From NCBI GenBank assembly GCA_016744725.1, contig JADGDW010000116.1, positions 1 through 15,515 on the forward strand: a stretch of 15,515 bases of DNA, given 5' to 3'. Under the pieces are notes generated by a model. The model worked only from the letters and a program-made list of their open reading frames with translations, had not been told where the DNA came from and did not search any database. Made by a program: the position numbers and the translations under genes. This stretch comes from Candidatus Albibeggiatoa sp. nov. BB20. GTDB lineage: Bacteria; Pseudomonadota; Gammaproteobacteria; Beggiatoales; Beggiatoaceae. Shown piece after piece: positions 7,386 to 15,292 of the stretch; positions within the stretch are counted from its first letter, which is position 1; each line of letters begins with the position of its first letter.

Positions 7386-7562
7386 ATGATCAAGCAAGAT
7401 ATTTTAGAGCAAGCCCAGAATTTAAAGCCTTATGAAAAACTCACCTTAATTGAAGAACTCTTAAAAAGTTTGGATGAGGTTTGGTTTGTTGAAGCTGAAA
7501 ATCGGTTTAAAACCTGTCAGCAGCGACGTGCCAAAACTACATCTAATTCAATGCCATTATAG
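7386..7562 (+). CDS. Small antitoxin-like protein (PF09720-type addiction module family), orphan and probably shortened
   Basis: This 58-codon ORF is preceded by AGAGAG about 7 bases before ATG. The N-terminal half (ILEQAQNLKPYEKLTLIEEL, then LKSLDE) matches the pattern I know from the putative addiction-module component family: a short helix, L.P.E...L.E.LL.SLDE, then W..EAE.R. The region between SLDE and W is shorter than usual, and the C-terminal tail (RAKTTSNSMPL) lacks the usual closing helix. No RelE/ParE toxin gene adjoins it: rlmE starts 13 bases downstream and the upstream 300 bp is non-coding. It may be a relic, a solitary antitoxin or a small regulator co-transcribed with rlmE. The family call is by eye. 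Confidence 0.6.
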   Translation: MIKQDILEQAQNLKPYEKLTLIEELLKSLDEVWFVEAENRFKTCQQRRAKTTSNSMPL

Positions 7563-7575
7563 ATAAGATACATAA

Positions 7576-8190
7576 ATGAGTAAAAGTAGTCACCGTTGGT
7601 TACAAGAGCATGAAAATGATTTTTATGTCAAACGTGCTAAAAAAGAAGGTTATCGTTCCCGTTCAGTGTATAAATTAGCTCAAATGCACGAACGAGATCA
7701 TTTATTTAGCCCTGATATGACTGTGATAGACTTGGGTGCAGCCCCCGGTGGTTGGTCACAATGGGCGCAACGTCATTTAAATAGTAAAGTTAAATTATTT
7801 GCTTTAGATATTTTGCCGATGGATGCCTTGCCTGATGTCACATTTATTCAAGGTGATTTCACCGAACAAGAAGTCTTAGACCAGTTATTGGACTGCATTG
7901 GTGAACAAAAAGCCAACCTTGTAATGTCTGATATGTCCCCCAATATCAGTGGAATGAAAGCCGTTGATCAGCCAAAATCGATGCTGTTAGCGGAATTAGC
8001 CCGTGATTTAGCTTACGAAACATTAGCACCGAATGGACATTTTTTAAGCAAAGTATTTCAAGGCGAAGGTTTTGATATCTATGTAAAAGAATTACGCCAG
8101 CGATTTCGTAAAGTGGTAGTACGCAAGCCAGAAGCTTCCCGACCACGGTCACCAGAAGTCTATGTGCTTGCCAAACAATTTATTGTATAA
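7576..8190 (+). CDS. rlmE: 23S rRNA 2'-O-methyltransferase (U2552)
   Basis: RlmE (FtsJ/RrmJ) methylates the ribose of U2552 in the A-loop of 23S rRNA on the assembling 50S subunit, using S-adenosylmethionine. The protein is 204 residues, close to the E. coli length. The SAM-binding motif is VIDLGAAPGGW (50-60). The K-D-K-E catalytic set can be placed at Lys33 (SVYKL), Asp119 (VMSDMSPN), Lys159 (FLSKVFQG) and Glu194 (RPRSPEVY). The gene is followed by ftsH, as in E. coli, where the pair is heat-shock induced. The Shine-Dalgarno is weak; the start at 7576 fits the conserved N-terminus, and translation may be aided by the small upstream gene ending 13 bases before. Confidence 0.97.
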   Translation: MSKSSHRWLQEHENDFYVKRAKKEGYRSRSVYKLAQMHERDHLFSPDMTVIDLGAAPGGWSQWAQRHLNSKVKLFALDILPMDALPDVTFIQGDFTEQEVLDQLLDCIGEQKANLVMSDMSPNISGMKAVDQPKSMLLAELARDLAYETLAPNGHFLSKVFQGEGFDIYVKELRQRFRKVVVRKPEASRPRSPEVYVLAKQFIV

Positions 8191-8199
8191 TTAAAAGTT

Positions 8200-8217
8200 T
8201 GCAGTATTATTTCTGCA
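8200..8217 (+). other. Small hairpin in the rlmE-ftsH spacer
   Basis: TGCAG (8200-8204) and CTGCA (8213-8217) can form a 5-bp stem with an 8-base loop. No T run follows, so it is not a terminator and read-through into ftsH is expected. It may be a processing site or chance. Confidence 0.3.
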
Positions 8218-8237
8218 CGTCTACAAGTAAATAACCA

Positions 8238-8256
8238 GAGAGGTATCCCTCCAGTG
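8238..8256 (+). promoter_or_regulatory. ftsH ribosome binding site within a potential hairpin
   Basis: The Shine-Dalgarno GAGAGG (8238-8243) lies 10 bases before the GTG start (8254). GAGG (8240-8243) can pair with CCTC (8248-8251) across a TATC loop, which would mask the site in folded mRNA. The stem is only 4 bp but GC-rich. Confidence 0.45.
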
Positions 8257-10176
8257 AATGATATGGCCAAAAACCTACTGCTATGGGTGGTGATTGCCCT
8301 AGTGCTGATGATGGTATTTAATAATTTTGGACCTCAACCGACCTCATCTCAACAAGTTGAATATTCAGTTTTTCTGGAAGCCGTAGAGCAAGGGCGTGTG
8401 AAAAAAGTCACAATAGAAGGCAAAGAAATTGTTGGTTTTATGCAGGATGGATCGCGTTTTGTTACTTATAATCCCGGCGATGATTTTCTCATCAGTGATT
8501 TGATGAAGTACAACGTACAAATTTCTGCGCGTCCTCCAGAACGTCAATCGTTACTTATGCAGATTTTTATTTCATGGTTTCCAATGTTATTGCTATTCGG
8601 TATCTTGATTTTCTTCATGCGTCAAATGCAAGGCGGCGGTGGTCGTGGAGCGTTATCCTTTGGTAAAAGTCGGGCGCGTATGATGGAAGAAGATCAAATC
8701 AAAGTGACTTTTGCTGATGTGGCAGGTATTGACGAAGCTAAAGAAGAAGTTGGGGAATTAGTTGATTTCTTACGTGACCCTGGTAAATTCCAAAAATTAG
8801 GCGGCAAAATTCCGCGTGGCGTATTAATGGTGGGTTCACCTGGTACAGGTAAAACCTTACTAGCTAAAGCGATTGCAGGTGAAGCTAAAGTTCCATTTTT
8901 TACTATTTCTGGTTCTGATTTCGTAGAAATGTTCGTTGGTGTGGGTGCATCGCGTGTACGTGATATGTTCGAGCAAGCTAAAAAACATGCACCGTGCATT
9001 ATCTTCATCGATGAAATTGATGCTGTGGGTCGTCATCGTGGTGCGGGCTTAGGCGGTGGCCATGATGAACGTGAACAAACTTTAAACCAGCTATTAGTTG
9101 AAATGGATGGTTTTGAAGGCAATGAAGGTGTGATTGTGATTGCGGCCACTAACCGTCCTGACGTGTTAGACCCTGCATTATTACGCCCTGGTCGTTTTGA
9201 CCGTCAAGTGGTTGTGCCATTGCCAGATATTCGTGGTCGTGAACAAATCCTAAAAGTGCACATGCGCAAAGTACCTATTTCTGATGACGTAAAACCAAGT
9301 TTAATTGCACGTGGTACACCGGGGTTCTCGGGTGCAGATTTATCAAACTTAGTCAATGAGGCTGCATTATTCGCCGCTCGTGGTAATAAACGTCTTGTAG
9401 AAATGGGTGATTTTGAGAAAGCTAAAGACAAAATCATGATGGGTGCAGAACGTAAGTCGATGGTCATGAGTGATGCTGAGAAAAAACTTACTGCCTACCA
9501 TGAAGCTGGTCATGCAATTATTGGTCGTTTAGTACCATGTCACGATCCTGTATACAAGGTGAGCATTATTCCACGCGGTCGAGCGTTGGGTGTTACGATG
9601 TACTTACCGACAGAAGATCGTTATAGCAACAGTAAGCAACAGCTTGAAAGCTTAATTTCTAGTTTATTCGGTGGGCGTATTGCTGAAGAACAGATTTTTG
9701 GTGCTGAGAGTGTCACTACGGGTGCAAGTAACGATATCCAACGTGCGACTGAAATTGCACGCAATATGGTGACCAAATGGGGTTTATCAGAGCGTTTAGG
9801 TCCATTAACTTATGGCGAAGATGATGGCGAGGTATTTTTAGGTCACACTGTCACTCAGCATAAAGTGGTCTCTGATGAAACTGCACATGTAATTGATGAA
9901 GAAGTTCGTTCAGTGATTGATCGTAATTACTTGCGTTCTGAAAATCTACTAAAAGATAATGAGAAATCATTGCATGCCATGGCTGATGCGTTAATTAAGT
10001 ATGAAACCATTGATAGCGATCAAATTGAAGATATTATGAATGGTAAAGAGCCACGCCCGCCTAAGGATTGGTCTTCTGATGATGATAATAATATCAGCTC
10101 CAATAACGATGATGACAATATGGTTGCTGAATTAAAACCCCAACCAGAGATTGGTGGGGCTGCTAGCTCTCATTAA
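8254..10176 (+). CDS. ftsH: ATP-dependent zinc metalloprotease FtsH
   Basis: FtsH is a hexameric inner-membrane AAA+ protease that degrades misassembled membrane proteins and short-lived regulators (in E. coli, sigma32 and LpxC). The 640-residue protein has two membrane segments (about 6-25 and 104-122) flanking a periplasmic domain. The AAA domain carries Walker A GSPGTGKT (194-201), pore-loop FVGV (227-230), Walker B IIFIDEID (249-256) and the second region of homology with two Arg fingers (RPGRFDR, 311-317). The protease domain has HEAGH (416-420) and the third zinc ligand Asp494 (ASNDI). Ser replaces the usual Pro/Gly at Walker A position 2 relative to E. coli GPPGTGKT, which should not affect function. 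The C-terminus is a low-complexity Asp/Asn/Ser tail (about 609-640). GTG at 8254 is chosen for its ribosome site; ATG at 8263 (MAKNLLLW) is the E. coli-like alternative. Confidence 0.98.
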   Translation: MNDMAKNLLLWVVIALVLMMVFNNFGPQPTSSQQVEYSVFLEAVEQGRVKKVTIEGKEIVGFMQDGSRFVTYNPGDDFLISDLMKYNVQISARPPERQSLLMQIFISWFPMLLLFGILIFFMRQMQGGGGRGALSFGKSRARMMEEDQIKVTFADVAGIDEAKEEVGELVDFLRDPGKFQKLGGKIPRGVLMVGSPGTGKTLLAKAIAGEAKVPFFTISGSDFVEMFVGVGASRVRDMFEQAKKHAPCIIFIDEIDAVGRHRGAGLGGGHDEREQTLNQLLVEMDGFEGNEGVIVIAATNRPDVLDPALLRPGRFDRQVVVPLPDIRGREQILKVHMRKVPISDDVKPSLIARGTPGFSGADLSNLVNEAALFAARGNKRLVEMGDFEKAKDKIMMGAERKSMVMSDAEKKLTAYHEAGHAIIGRLVPCHDPVYKVSIIPRGRALGVTMYLPTEDRYSNSKQQLESLISSLFGGRIAEEQIFGAESVTTGASNDIQRATEIARNMVTKWGLSERLGPLTYGEDDGEVFLGHTVTQHKVVSDETAHVIDEEVRSVIDRNYLRSENLLKDNEKSLHAMADALIKYETIDSDQIEDIMNGKEPRPPKDWSSDDDNNISSNNDDDNMVAELKPQPEIGGAASSH

Positions 10177-10193
10177 TTAATCCTCCCTCCCTA

Positions 10194-10222
10194 AAGCCTT
10201 GCTCCATTCTGGAGTAGGGCTT
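10194..10222 (+). terminator. Hairpin terminator downstream of ftsH
   Basis: AAGCCTTGCTCCA and TGGAGTAGGGCTT form an uninterrupted 13-bp stem (two G-U pairs in RNA) with a TTC loop, 17 bases after the ftsH stop. The following AAATTTCACTTCATTT is AT-rich, but its T run is broken. The strong stem makes termination likely; the sequence can also fold on the other strand. Confidence 0.7.
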
Positions 10223-10270
10223 AAATTTCACTTCATTTATGTTTCTACATCTCTTACAATGGCTTTTTAA

Positions 10271-10285
10271 TAACTTTTAAAGTTA
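10271..10285. repeat. 15-bp palindrome upstream of the glycosyltransferase unit
   Basis: TAACTTTTAAAGTTA has perfect 7-bp arms about one central base. It lies 14 bp before the ATG of the GT-C gene, just ahead of its AAGAAGAG ribosome site. It could be an operator or a leader hairpin; in AT-rich DNA it may be chance. A possible -10 TACAAT lies upstream (about 10255-10260) without a good -35. Confidence 0.4.
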
Positions 10286-10299
10286 AGAAGAGCCCATAC

Positions 10300-11652
10300 A
10301 TGCCTTTCTACTCGCCAAATCAGCAATTGGCTTACTCAAAAGTTGCGATGTTAGCCCTATTTATCATATTTGTTTTGGGTTTAATGCTTCGCTTGCAAGC
10401 CGTTATATTCACTGAAGTTGATACACCAGTTCGAGCTGATGCCCAAAAATATGTTTTATATGCTTATAATTTAGAGGTTTTTGGCATTTATACACATAGT
10501 AAAGAAGGTGTTTTAGGAAATCCAGAACAGCTAAAACCTGACGCTCTAGTTACACCGGGCTACCCATTATTTTTAAGTTTATTTCTTGATCAAGATTTAT
10601 CTCAAAATCAGTATGAGGCTGTTTTACTAACCCAAGCAATATTAAGTGCATTAGTGATTATTTTTGCATATATTATATTTGCTGAATTAGGTTATATGTG
10701 GGCATTATTTATTAGTCTATTAGTTGCTTTTAGCCCACATTTGATTAGTGCTACAACATTTCTGTTAACAGAAACTTTATTTTGCTTTTTCTTAATTACA
10801 TTTCTAGCAGTTTGCAGTCGTCTGAAAATCAATTCTTATCAATGGTGGCTATTTTTCGTTGCTGGTTTATTGTTGGGCTTGGCAACACTGACACGGCCTT
10901 GGACTCAACTTTTTGTTGTATTTTTTTTAGTCATGCTAGCAGTGTCATTAAATCAAAAGCGTATTGGTCGAATTACATTCACTTCTTTAGGCTTTATTTG
11001 TGTGATAGCTCCTTGGTTAATAAGGAATTACTTGATAATAGGAATAGCAACAGACCCAAGCCTTTCGTTAGCAAGCATTCATCACGGAATGTATCCAGAT
11101 ATGATGTATAACTTGATTCCAGAGAGCTTAGGTTTCGCGTATAAATTTGATCCTTGGGCTTTAAATGTTGAGCGCACATATCAAACATTATTTCCAGAAC
11201 TTTTTCGCCGTATTCAAGAAAATCCATGGATTTATATGGAATGGTACACTTTGGGTAAATTGCAAACTGTCTTCTCATGGAATGTATTAACAGGTATAGG
11301 AGATGTCTTTATTTACCCAATTATAAAAACACCTTACGCTACATCAACTTATTTTCAAGCAACCCATTTTTTTATTTATACGCTACATAATGGTTTTGTT
11401 GTTTTGAGTTTAATTGCTACAGTTTTTGCGTGGTTTCCAGTTGTGAAACAGGTTATCCCTGCAACATTTTTATTTACATTTCGTTTGCTTTCATTGTTAA
11501 TGATTTATTTTATAATTTTACATATGATTGGTGCACCTTATCCTCGTTATTCTATTCCTATGCGTCCCGTGATTTACGGCTTAGCAGTGGTGATGTTAGC
11601 GGTGTTTTGGAATTATATAAAAATATTATATCAACAACGAATGGCTAAGTAA
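10300..11652 (+). CDS. Polytopic GT-C glycosyltransferase (GT39/ArnT-like, PMT_2 type)
   Basis: This 450-residue membrane protein has roughly ten hydrophobic segments, beginning at about 15-33. After the first segment, a periplasmic loop carries acidic residues (Glu39, Asp41, Asp47) in the place where GT-C enzymes hold their catalytic Asp/Glu. Other family-like features are TPGYPLFL (85-92), LTETLF (156-161), TRPW (198-201), APWLIRNY (237-244) and PRYSIP (415-420). Members use a polyprenyl-phosphate sugar and transfer it to lipid A, protein or another acceptor at the periplasmic face. Acceptor and sugar cannot be inferred. The next gene starts two bases after the stop and encodes an enzyme type that makes such lipid-linked sugars, so the two probably work together. 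It follows the ftsH terminator and likely has its own promoter. Confidence 0.75.
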   Translation: MPFYSPNQQLAYSKVAMLALFIIFVLGLMLRLQAVIFTEVDTPVRADAQKYVLYAYNLEVFGIYTHSKEGVLGNPEQLKPDALVTPGYPLFLSLFLDQDLSQNQYEAVLLTQAILSALVIIFAYIIFAELGYMWALFISLLVAFSPHLISATTFLLTETLFCFFLITFLAVCSRLKINSYQWWLFFVAGLLLGLATLTRPWTQLFVVFFLVMLAVSLNQKRIGRITFTSLGFICVIAPWLIRNYLIIGIATDPSLSLASIHHGMYPDMMYNLIPESLGFAYKFDPWALNVERTYQTLFPELFRRIQENPWIYMEWYTLGKLQTVFSWNVLTGIGDVFIYPIIKTPYATSTYFQATHFFIYTLHNGFVVLSLIATVFAWFPVVKQVIPATFLFTFRLLSLLMIYFIILHMIGAPYPRYSIPMRPVIYGLAVVMLAVFWNYIKILYQQRMAK

Positions 11653-11654
11653 TA

Positions 11655-12719
11655 ATGAACCAAAGAGTTGTCATACTTATTCCTGCTTATCAACCAAGCA
11701 CAAGCTTAATCACTATAGTGAGTGAATTATTACAGCATGATACAAAAAAAATCATTCAAAGTATTGTGTTAGTTGATGATGGAAGTGGACAAAATTATCA
11801 AATTATTTTTAATCAATTAGCAGAACTGCCAAATGTACACATTTATTCTCATGCTATTAACTTAGGGAAGGGAGCAGCACTTAAGACAGGATTCAATCAT
11901 ATATTATTGGAATTTATGGATATTCATTCAATTATTACCGCTGATGCAGATGGCCAACATTTACCTGATGATATTCTAGAAGTAGCGGAAAAAGCTTTAA
12001 CTATGCCTAAAGATAGCTTAATACTAGGAGTTAGGACTTTTTCTAAGCAAGTGCCTTTGCGTAGCTTATTTGGTAATCAAATGACTCGTTTAGTGATGCG
12101 TTTTTTTACTGGACTCAAGTTAGCTGACACACAAACAGGTTTAAGAGCATGGCCACTTGAACTTGCCCGCCAAACATTGAGAATTCCAATTAATGGTTAT
12201 GATTTTGAAATGGAAGCTTTAGTTAGAATGAAAGAACTCAGTGGTAATCAAAAAACAACATTACAAGAAGTGCCAATACAAACAGTTTATGAACAAAAAA
12301 ATACATCTTCACATTTTAATCCGCTATTGGATTCGATGCGGGTTTATTTTGTATTCCTTCGCTATTGTGGAGCAGGATTGTTCACAGCATTAGTGGATAA
12401 TCTGGTTTTTATTGTGATGTACATGTTATCTGGTAGCATTATTTCTAGCCAAATTACCAGTCGCAGTTGCGGGGCATTGGTGAGTTTTATATTGAGTTTC
12501 CACCTAGTTTTTCGTAGCGATGTCAGTAAGGTTTACGCCTTACTCAAATTCGTATCATTGGTTATATTATTTGGTTTTATTTCTTATAGTTTGATTCAAT
12601 TTTTAAGTCAGATGCTGGGGTTAAACATATTTATTTCTAAATTACTAGCAGAGCTGATTTTATTTATTGCCTCTTTTGCTATTCAGCGAGACTTTATTTT
12701 TAATAATTCACAGAACTAA
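11655..12719 (+). CDS. GT2 polyprenyl-phosphate glycosyltransferase fused to a GtrA-like membrane domain
   Basis: This 354-residue protein joins two modules. Residues 1-220 are a GT-A fold family 2 transferase of the dolichyl-phosphate mannose synthase type: VVILIPAYQP (5-14), DDGSG (41-45), NLGKGAALKTG (69-79), DADGQH with the DAD metal site (97-99), and DTQTGLRAW (158-166). Residues about 232-350 form a GtrA-like domain with four membrane segments, ending in the typical Arg-aromatic pattern (QRDFIFN, 344-350). GT2 enzymes of this type move a sugar from a nucleotide donor to undecaprenyl phosphate at the cytoplasmic face; GtrA domains are thought to help flip the product. With the GT-C gene directly upstream, one short operon covers charging, translocation and transfer. 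Sugar and final acceptor are unknown. Confidence 0.85.
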   Translation: MNQRVVILIPAYQPSTSLITIVSELLQHDTKKIIQSIVLVDDGSGQNYQIIFNQLAELPNVHIYSHAINLGKGAALKTGFNHILLEFMDIHSIITADADGQHLPDDILEVAEKALTMPKDSLILGVRTFSKQVPLRSLFGNQMTRLVMRFFTGLKLADTQTGLRAWPLELARQTLRIPINGYDFEMEALVRMKELSGNQKTTLQEVPIQTVYEQKNTSSHFNPLLDSMRVYFVFLRYCGAGLFTALVDNLVFIVMYMLSGSIISSQITSRSCGALVSFILSFHLVFRSDVSKVYALLKFVSLVILFGFISYSLIQFLSQMLGLNIFISKLLAELILFIASFAIQRDFIFNNSQN

Positions 12720-12763
12720 AATACTTGTTTCTCATTTCCATGAGATTCACCCTTAAAGCCAAA

Positions 12764-12789
12764 CTTGTAAAATATTGATATTCTACAAG
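12764..12789. terminator. Hairpin between convergent genes, possible bidirectional terminator
   Basis: CTTGTA pairs with TACAAG; after one mismatch four further AT pairs close on a TTGA loop. It lies 45 bp after the GT2-GtrA stop and 20 bp beyond the tex stop. On the minus strand it is followed by TTT, and on the plus strand by CCTGTTT, so both T runs are weak. The convergent position supports a terminator role. Confidence 0.45.
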
Positions 12790-12808
12790 CCTGTTTCATT
12801 GGAAAAAA

Positions 12809-15190
12809 CTATTTACGCATATTTGCCAATGCATCCGCTAAGGCATTACCCATTGCTGTAGGTTGTTTTGGCTCATTACGTTTATTAGGCTGACGTGATG
12901 ACGGTTTATGCTGCTTATTGCGTGGTTGATTGGGTTTATTCGACGCTTTTTGAGCTTTCGGCTTAGGCGATGAATTAGATGCAGATTCATTCTTCATACT
13001 TGGCGAAATATGTTCTTTACTTTTATCAGCCAAACGCATAGTTAATGCCACACGACGGCGTTTCAAATCCACTTCCAACACTTTGACTTTGACCACATCA
13101 CCCGCTTTCACTACATCATGTGGGTCTTTGATGAATTTATCGGCTAAAGCTGAAATATGTACCAAACCATCTTGATGCACGCCAATATCCACAAACGCGC
13201 CAAAGTTAGTCACATTAGTTACAACCCCTTCTAAAACCATATCAGGCTGTAAATCGTCTAGCTCTTCAACCCCTTCCTTGAATGCGGCAGTTTTAAACTC
13301 AGGTCTTGGATCACGTCCCGGTTTATCCAATTCCGCTAAAATATCCTGTATCGTCGGTAAACCAAAATTTTCATCAACAAACTCTTCTGGGCGCAAGTCG
13401 CGTAAAAACTGTGAATTACCAATGATTTTATCAATACTTTGCTGCTTATCCGTCACAATCCGCTCAACCACGGGATAGGCTTCTGGATGCACTGCTGATG
13501 CATCTAACGGATTTTTACCCTGCATAATGCGTAAGAAGCCCGCTGCTTGTTCAAAGGTTTTTTCACCTAAACGCGGGACTTTTTTCAAAGTATTACGACT
13601 ATCAAATGCACCGAATTCATCCCGATACATCACAATATTTTTGGCTAAACCTGCATTTAAACCTGAAACCCGACTTAATAATGGAACTGAAGCGGTATTT
13701 ACATCAACCCCCACCGCGTTCACACAATCTTCCACCACCGTATCCAATGTGCGTGCAAGCTGAGACTGATTCACATCATGCTGATATTGCCCAACCCCAA
13801 TCGATTTTGGATCAATTTTCACCAATTCAGCTAATGGGTCTTGTAAGCGGCGTGCAATTGAAACCGCGCCACGATAGGATACATCCAAATCTGGAAATTC
13901 GTTAGATGCCAATTCAGAAGCGGAATAGACAGATGCACCCGCTTCAGATACCACAATTTTGTGTAACTTCAAGTCTGGATATGCTTTGATGATATCCGTG
14001 ACTAATTTATCAGTTTCACGCGAGGCTGTACCGTTGCCAATACTGACTAAATCTACATTATGCTGTTTGGAAAGAGTGGCTAAAATCTCAATGGATTCTG
14101 ACCACTGGTTACGCGGTGCATGTGGGAAAATCGTGGTGTGCGCAATCAATTTGCCTGTATTGTCCACAATGGTGGCTTTGACACCTGTTCTTAATCCGGG
14201 GTCTAAACCCATTGTCGAACGTTGACCTGCAGGAGCTGCTAACAATAAATCTTTTAAATTATTAGAGAAAACGTTAATCGCTTCAGTTTCTGCTCGCTCA
14301 CGCAAACGCATGAATAATTCAACATCTAAACTCAAACGGATTTTATGCCGCCATCCCCAGCGCACGGTTTCTTGTAACCATTTATCCGCAGGACGTTCTT
14401 GATTTTTAATGTTAAATTGTTTGGCAATCATGAATTCACAAGGATGGGTTACCTTGGTATCAGATTCATCGCCCACAGGCAAATTAAGCTGCAAAATCCC
14501 TTCATTGCGTCCACGGAACAATGCTAATGCACGGTGAGAAGGCATGTCTTGTAATGGTTCATTGTGATCGAAATAATCAGAAAACTTCGCGCCTTCTTCT
14601 TCTTTTCCTGCGACCACTTGGGCTTGAACATCAGCACGTTCCCACACATATTCCCGCAATTGACCGATTAATTCCGCATCTTCAGCGTATTTTTCCATCA
14701 AGATTTGTTTTGCACCATCCAGTGCTTGCTTAAGGTCTTCAACCCCTTTTTCTTTGTCAATAAATTCTGCGGCGAATTGTTCAGGTGCTGTATCAGGTTT
14801 TTCTAATAAAGTTAACGCCAATGGTTCTAAACCTGCTTCTCTAGCAATTTGGGCTTTAGTACGGCGTTTTTGTTTATAAGGCAGGTATAAATCTTCGAGG
14901 CGGGTTTTAGTATCAGCTTCTTGAATCGCTTGGGCTAAGTCGTCTGTTAATTTGCCCTGTTCTTCAATGCTGCTGAGAATGGTGGCTCGACGTTCATCTA
15001 GCTCCCGTAAATAGCGCAAACGTTCTTCAAGTGCACGCAATTGGGTGTCGTCTAAACCACCAGTAGCTTCTTTACGGTAACGGGCGATAAACGGGACTGT
15101 AGAGCCTTCATCTAATAAAGCCATTGTGGCTAATACTTGACGTTCATTGACCGCTAATTCCTCAGCAATACGTTGAGCAATCGTTTTCAT
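12809..15190 (-). CDS. tex: Tex, S1-domain RNA-binding transcription accessory protein
   Basis: Tex is a cytoplasmic nucleic-acid-binding protein related to eukaryotic Spt6. The 793-residue product shows the standard order: N-terminal helical region (about 1-320), YqgF/RNase H-like domain (about 325-455, starting STMGLDPGLRTG), helix-hairpin-helix region (about 490-560, with DVNTASVPLLSRVSGLN), and an S1 RNA-binding domain (about 648-720, with VTNVTNFGAFVDIGV, DGLVHIS and RRRVALTM). After S1 comes a basic low-complexity tail (about 721-775) rich in Lys, Pro, Asn, Gln and Ser, ending in a short helix (GNALADALANM). The tail probably adds nonspecific nucleic-acid affinity. The ATG at 15190 fits the conserved start (MKTIAQRIAEEL), with AGGA upstream. 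Its requirement varies among bacteria and its molecular role is not settled. Confidence 0.96.
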   Translation of the reverse strand: MKTIAQRIAEELAVNERQVLATMALLDEGSTVPFIARYRKEATGGLDDTQLRALEERLRYLRELDERRATILSSIEEQGKLTDDLAQAIQEADTKTRLEDLYLPYKQKRRTKAQIAREAGLEPLALTLLEKPDTAPEQFAAEFIDKEKGVEDLKQALDGAKQILMEKYAEDAELIGQLREYVWERADVQAQVVAGKEEEGAKFSDYFDHNEPLQDMPSHRALALFRGRNEGILQLNLPVGDESDTKVTHPCEFMIAKQFNIKNQERPADKWLQETVRWGWRHKIRLSLDVELFMRLRERAETEAINVFSNNLKDLLLAAPAGQRSTMGLDPGLRTGVKATIVDNTGKLIAHTTIFPHAPRNQWSESIEILATLSKQHNVDLVSIGNGTASRETDKLVTDIIKAYPDLKLHKIVVSEAGASVYSASELASNEFPDLDVSYRGAVSIARRLQDPLAELVKIDPKSIGVGQYQHDVNQSQLARTLDTVVEDCVNAVGVDVNTASVPLLSRVSGLNAGLAKNIVMYRDEFGAFDSRNTLKKVPRLGEKTFEQAAGFLRIMQGKNPLDASAVHPEAYPVVERIVTDKQQSIDKIIGNSQFLRDLRPEEFVDENFGLPTIQDILAELDKPGRDPRPEFKTAAFKEGVEELDDLQPDMVLEGVVTNVTNFGAFVDIGVHQDGLVHISALADKFIKDPHDVVKAGDVVKVKVLEVDLKRRRVALTMRLADKSKEHISPSMKNESASNSSPKPKAQKASNKPNQPRNKQHKPSSRQPNKRNEPKQPTAMGNALADALANMRK

Positions 15191-15228
15191 AAATAGGTGT
15201 TGTCCTAACTCAAGCGAAACAATTAGTT

Positions 15229-15237
15229 ATTATAACA
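15229..15237 (-). promoter_or_regulatory. Extended -10 promoter element of tex
   Basis: The minus strand reads TGTTATAAT, a perfect extended -10 (TGnTATAAT), 38 bp upstream of the tex ATG. No good -35 lies at 16-18 bp, which is usual for extended -10 promoters. It falls between tex and the upstream membrane-protein gene, so tex can be transcribed on its own. Confidence 0.6.
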
Positions 15238-15292
15238 GTCTTGAGAGGAATCAACACTAATATGCTGTTTTTATAAAAGTAGTGGGCTTACC

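Noticed and set aside
8694..9467. Minus-strand ORFs of 104 and 87 residues inside ftsH
   Set aside because: Antisense shadows of the conserved AAA domain.
13278..14733. Several plus-strand ORFs of 66-99 residues antisense to tex
   Set aside because: All lie opposite well-conserved tex coding sequence, with unlikely composition and no ribosome sites.
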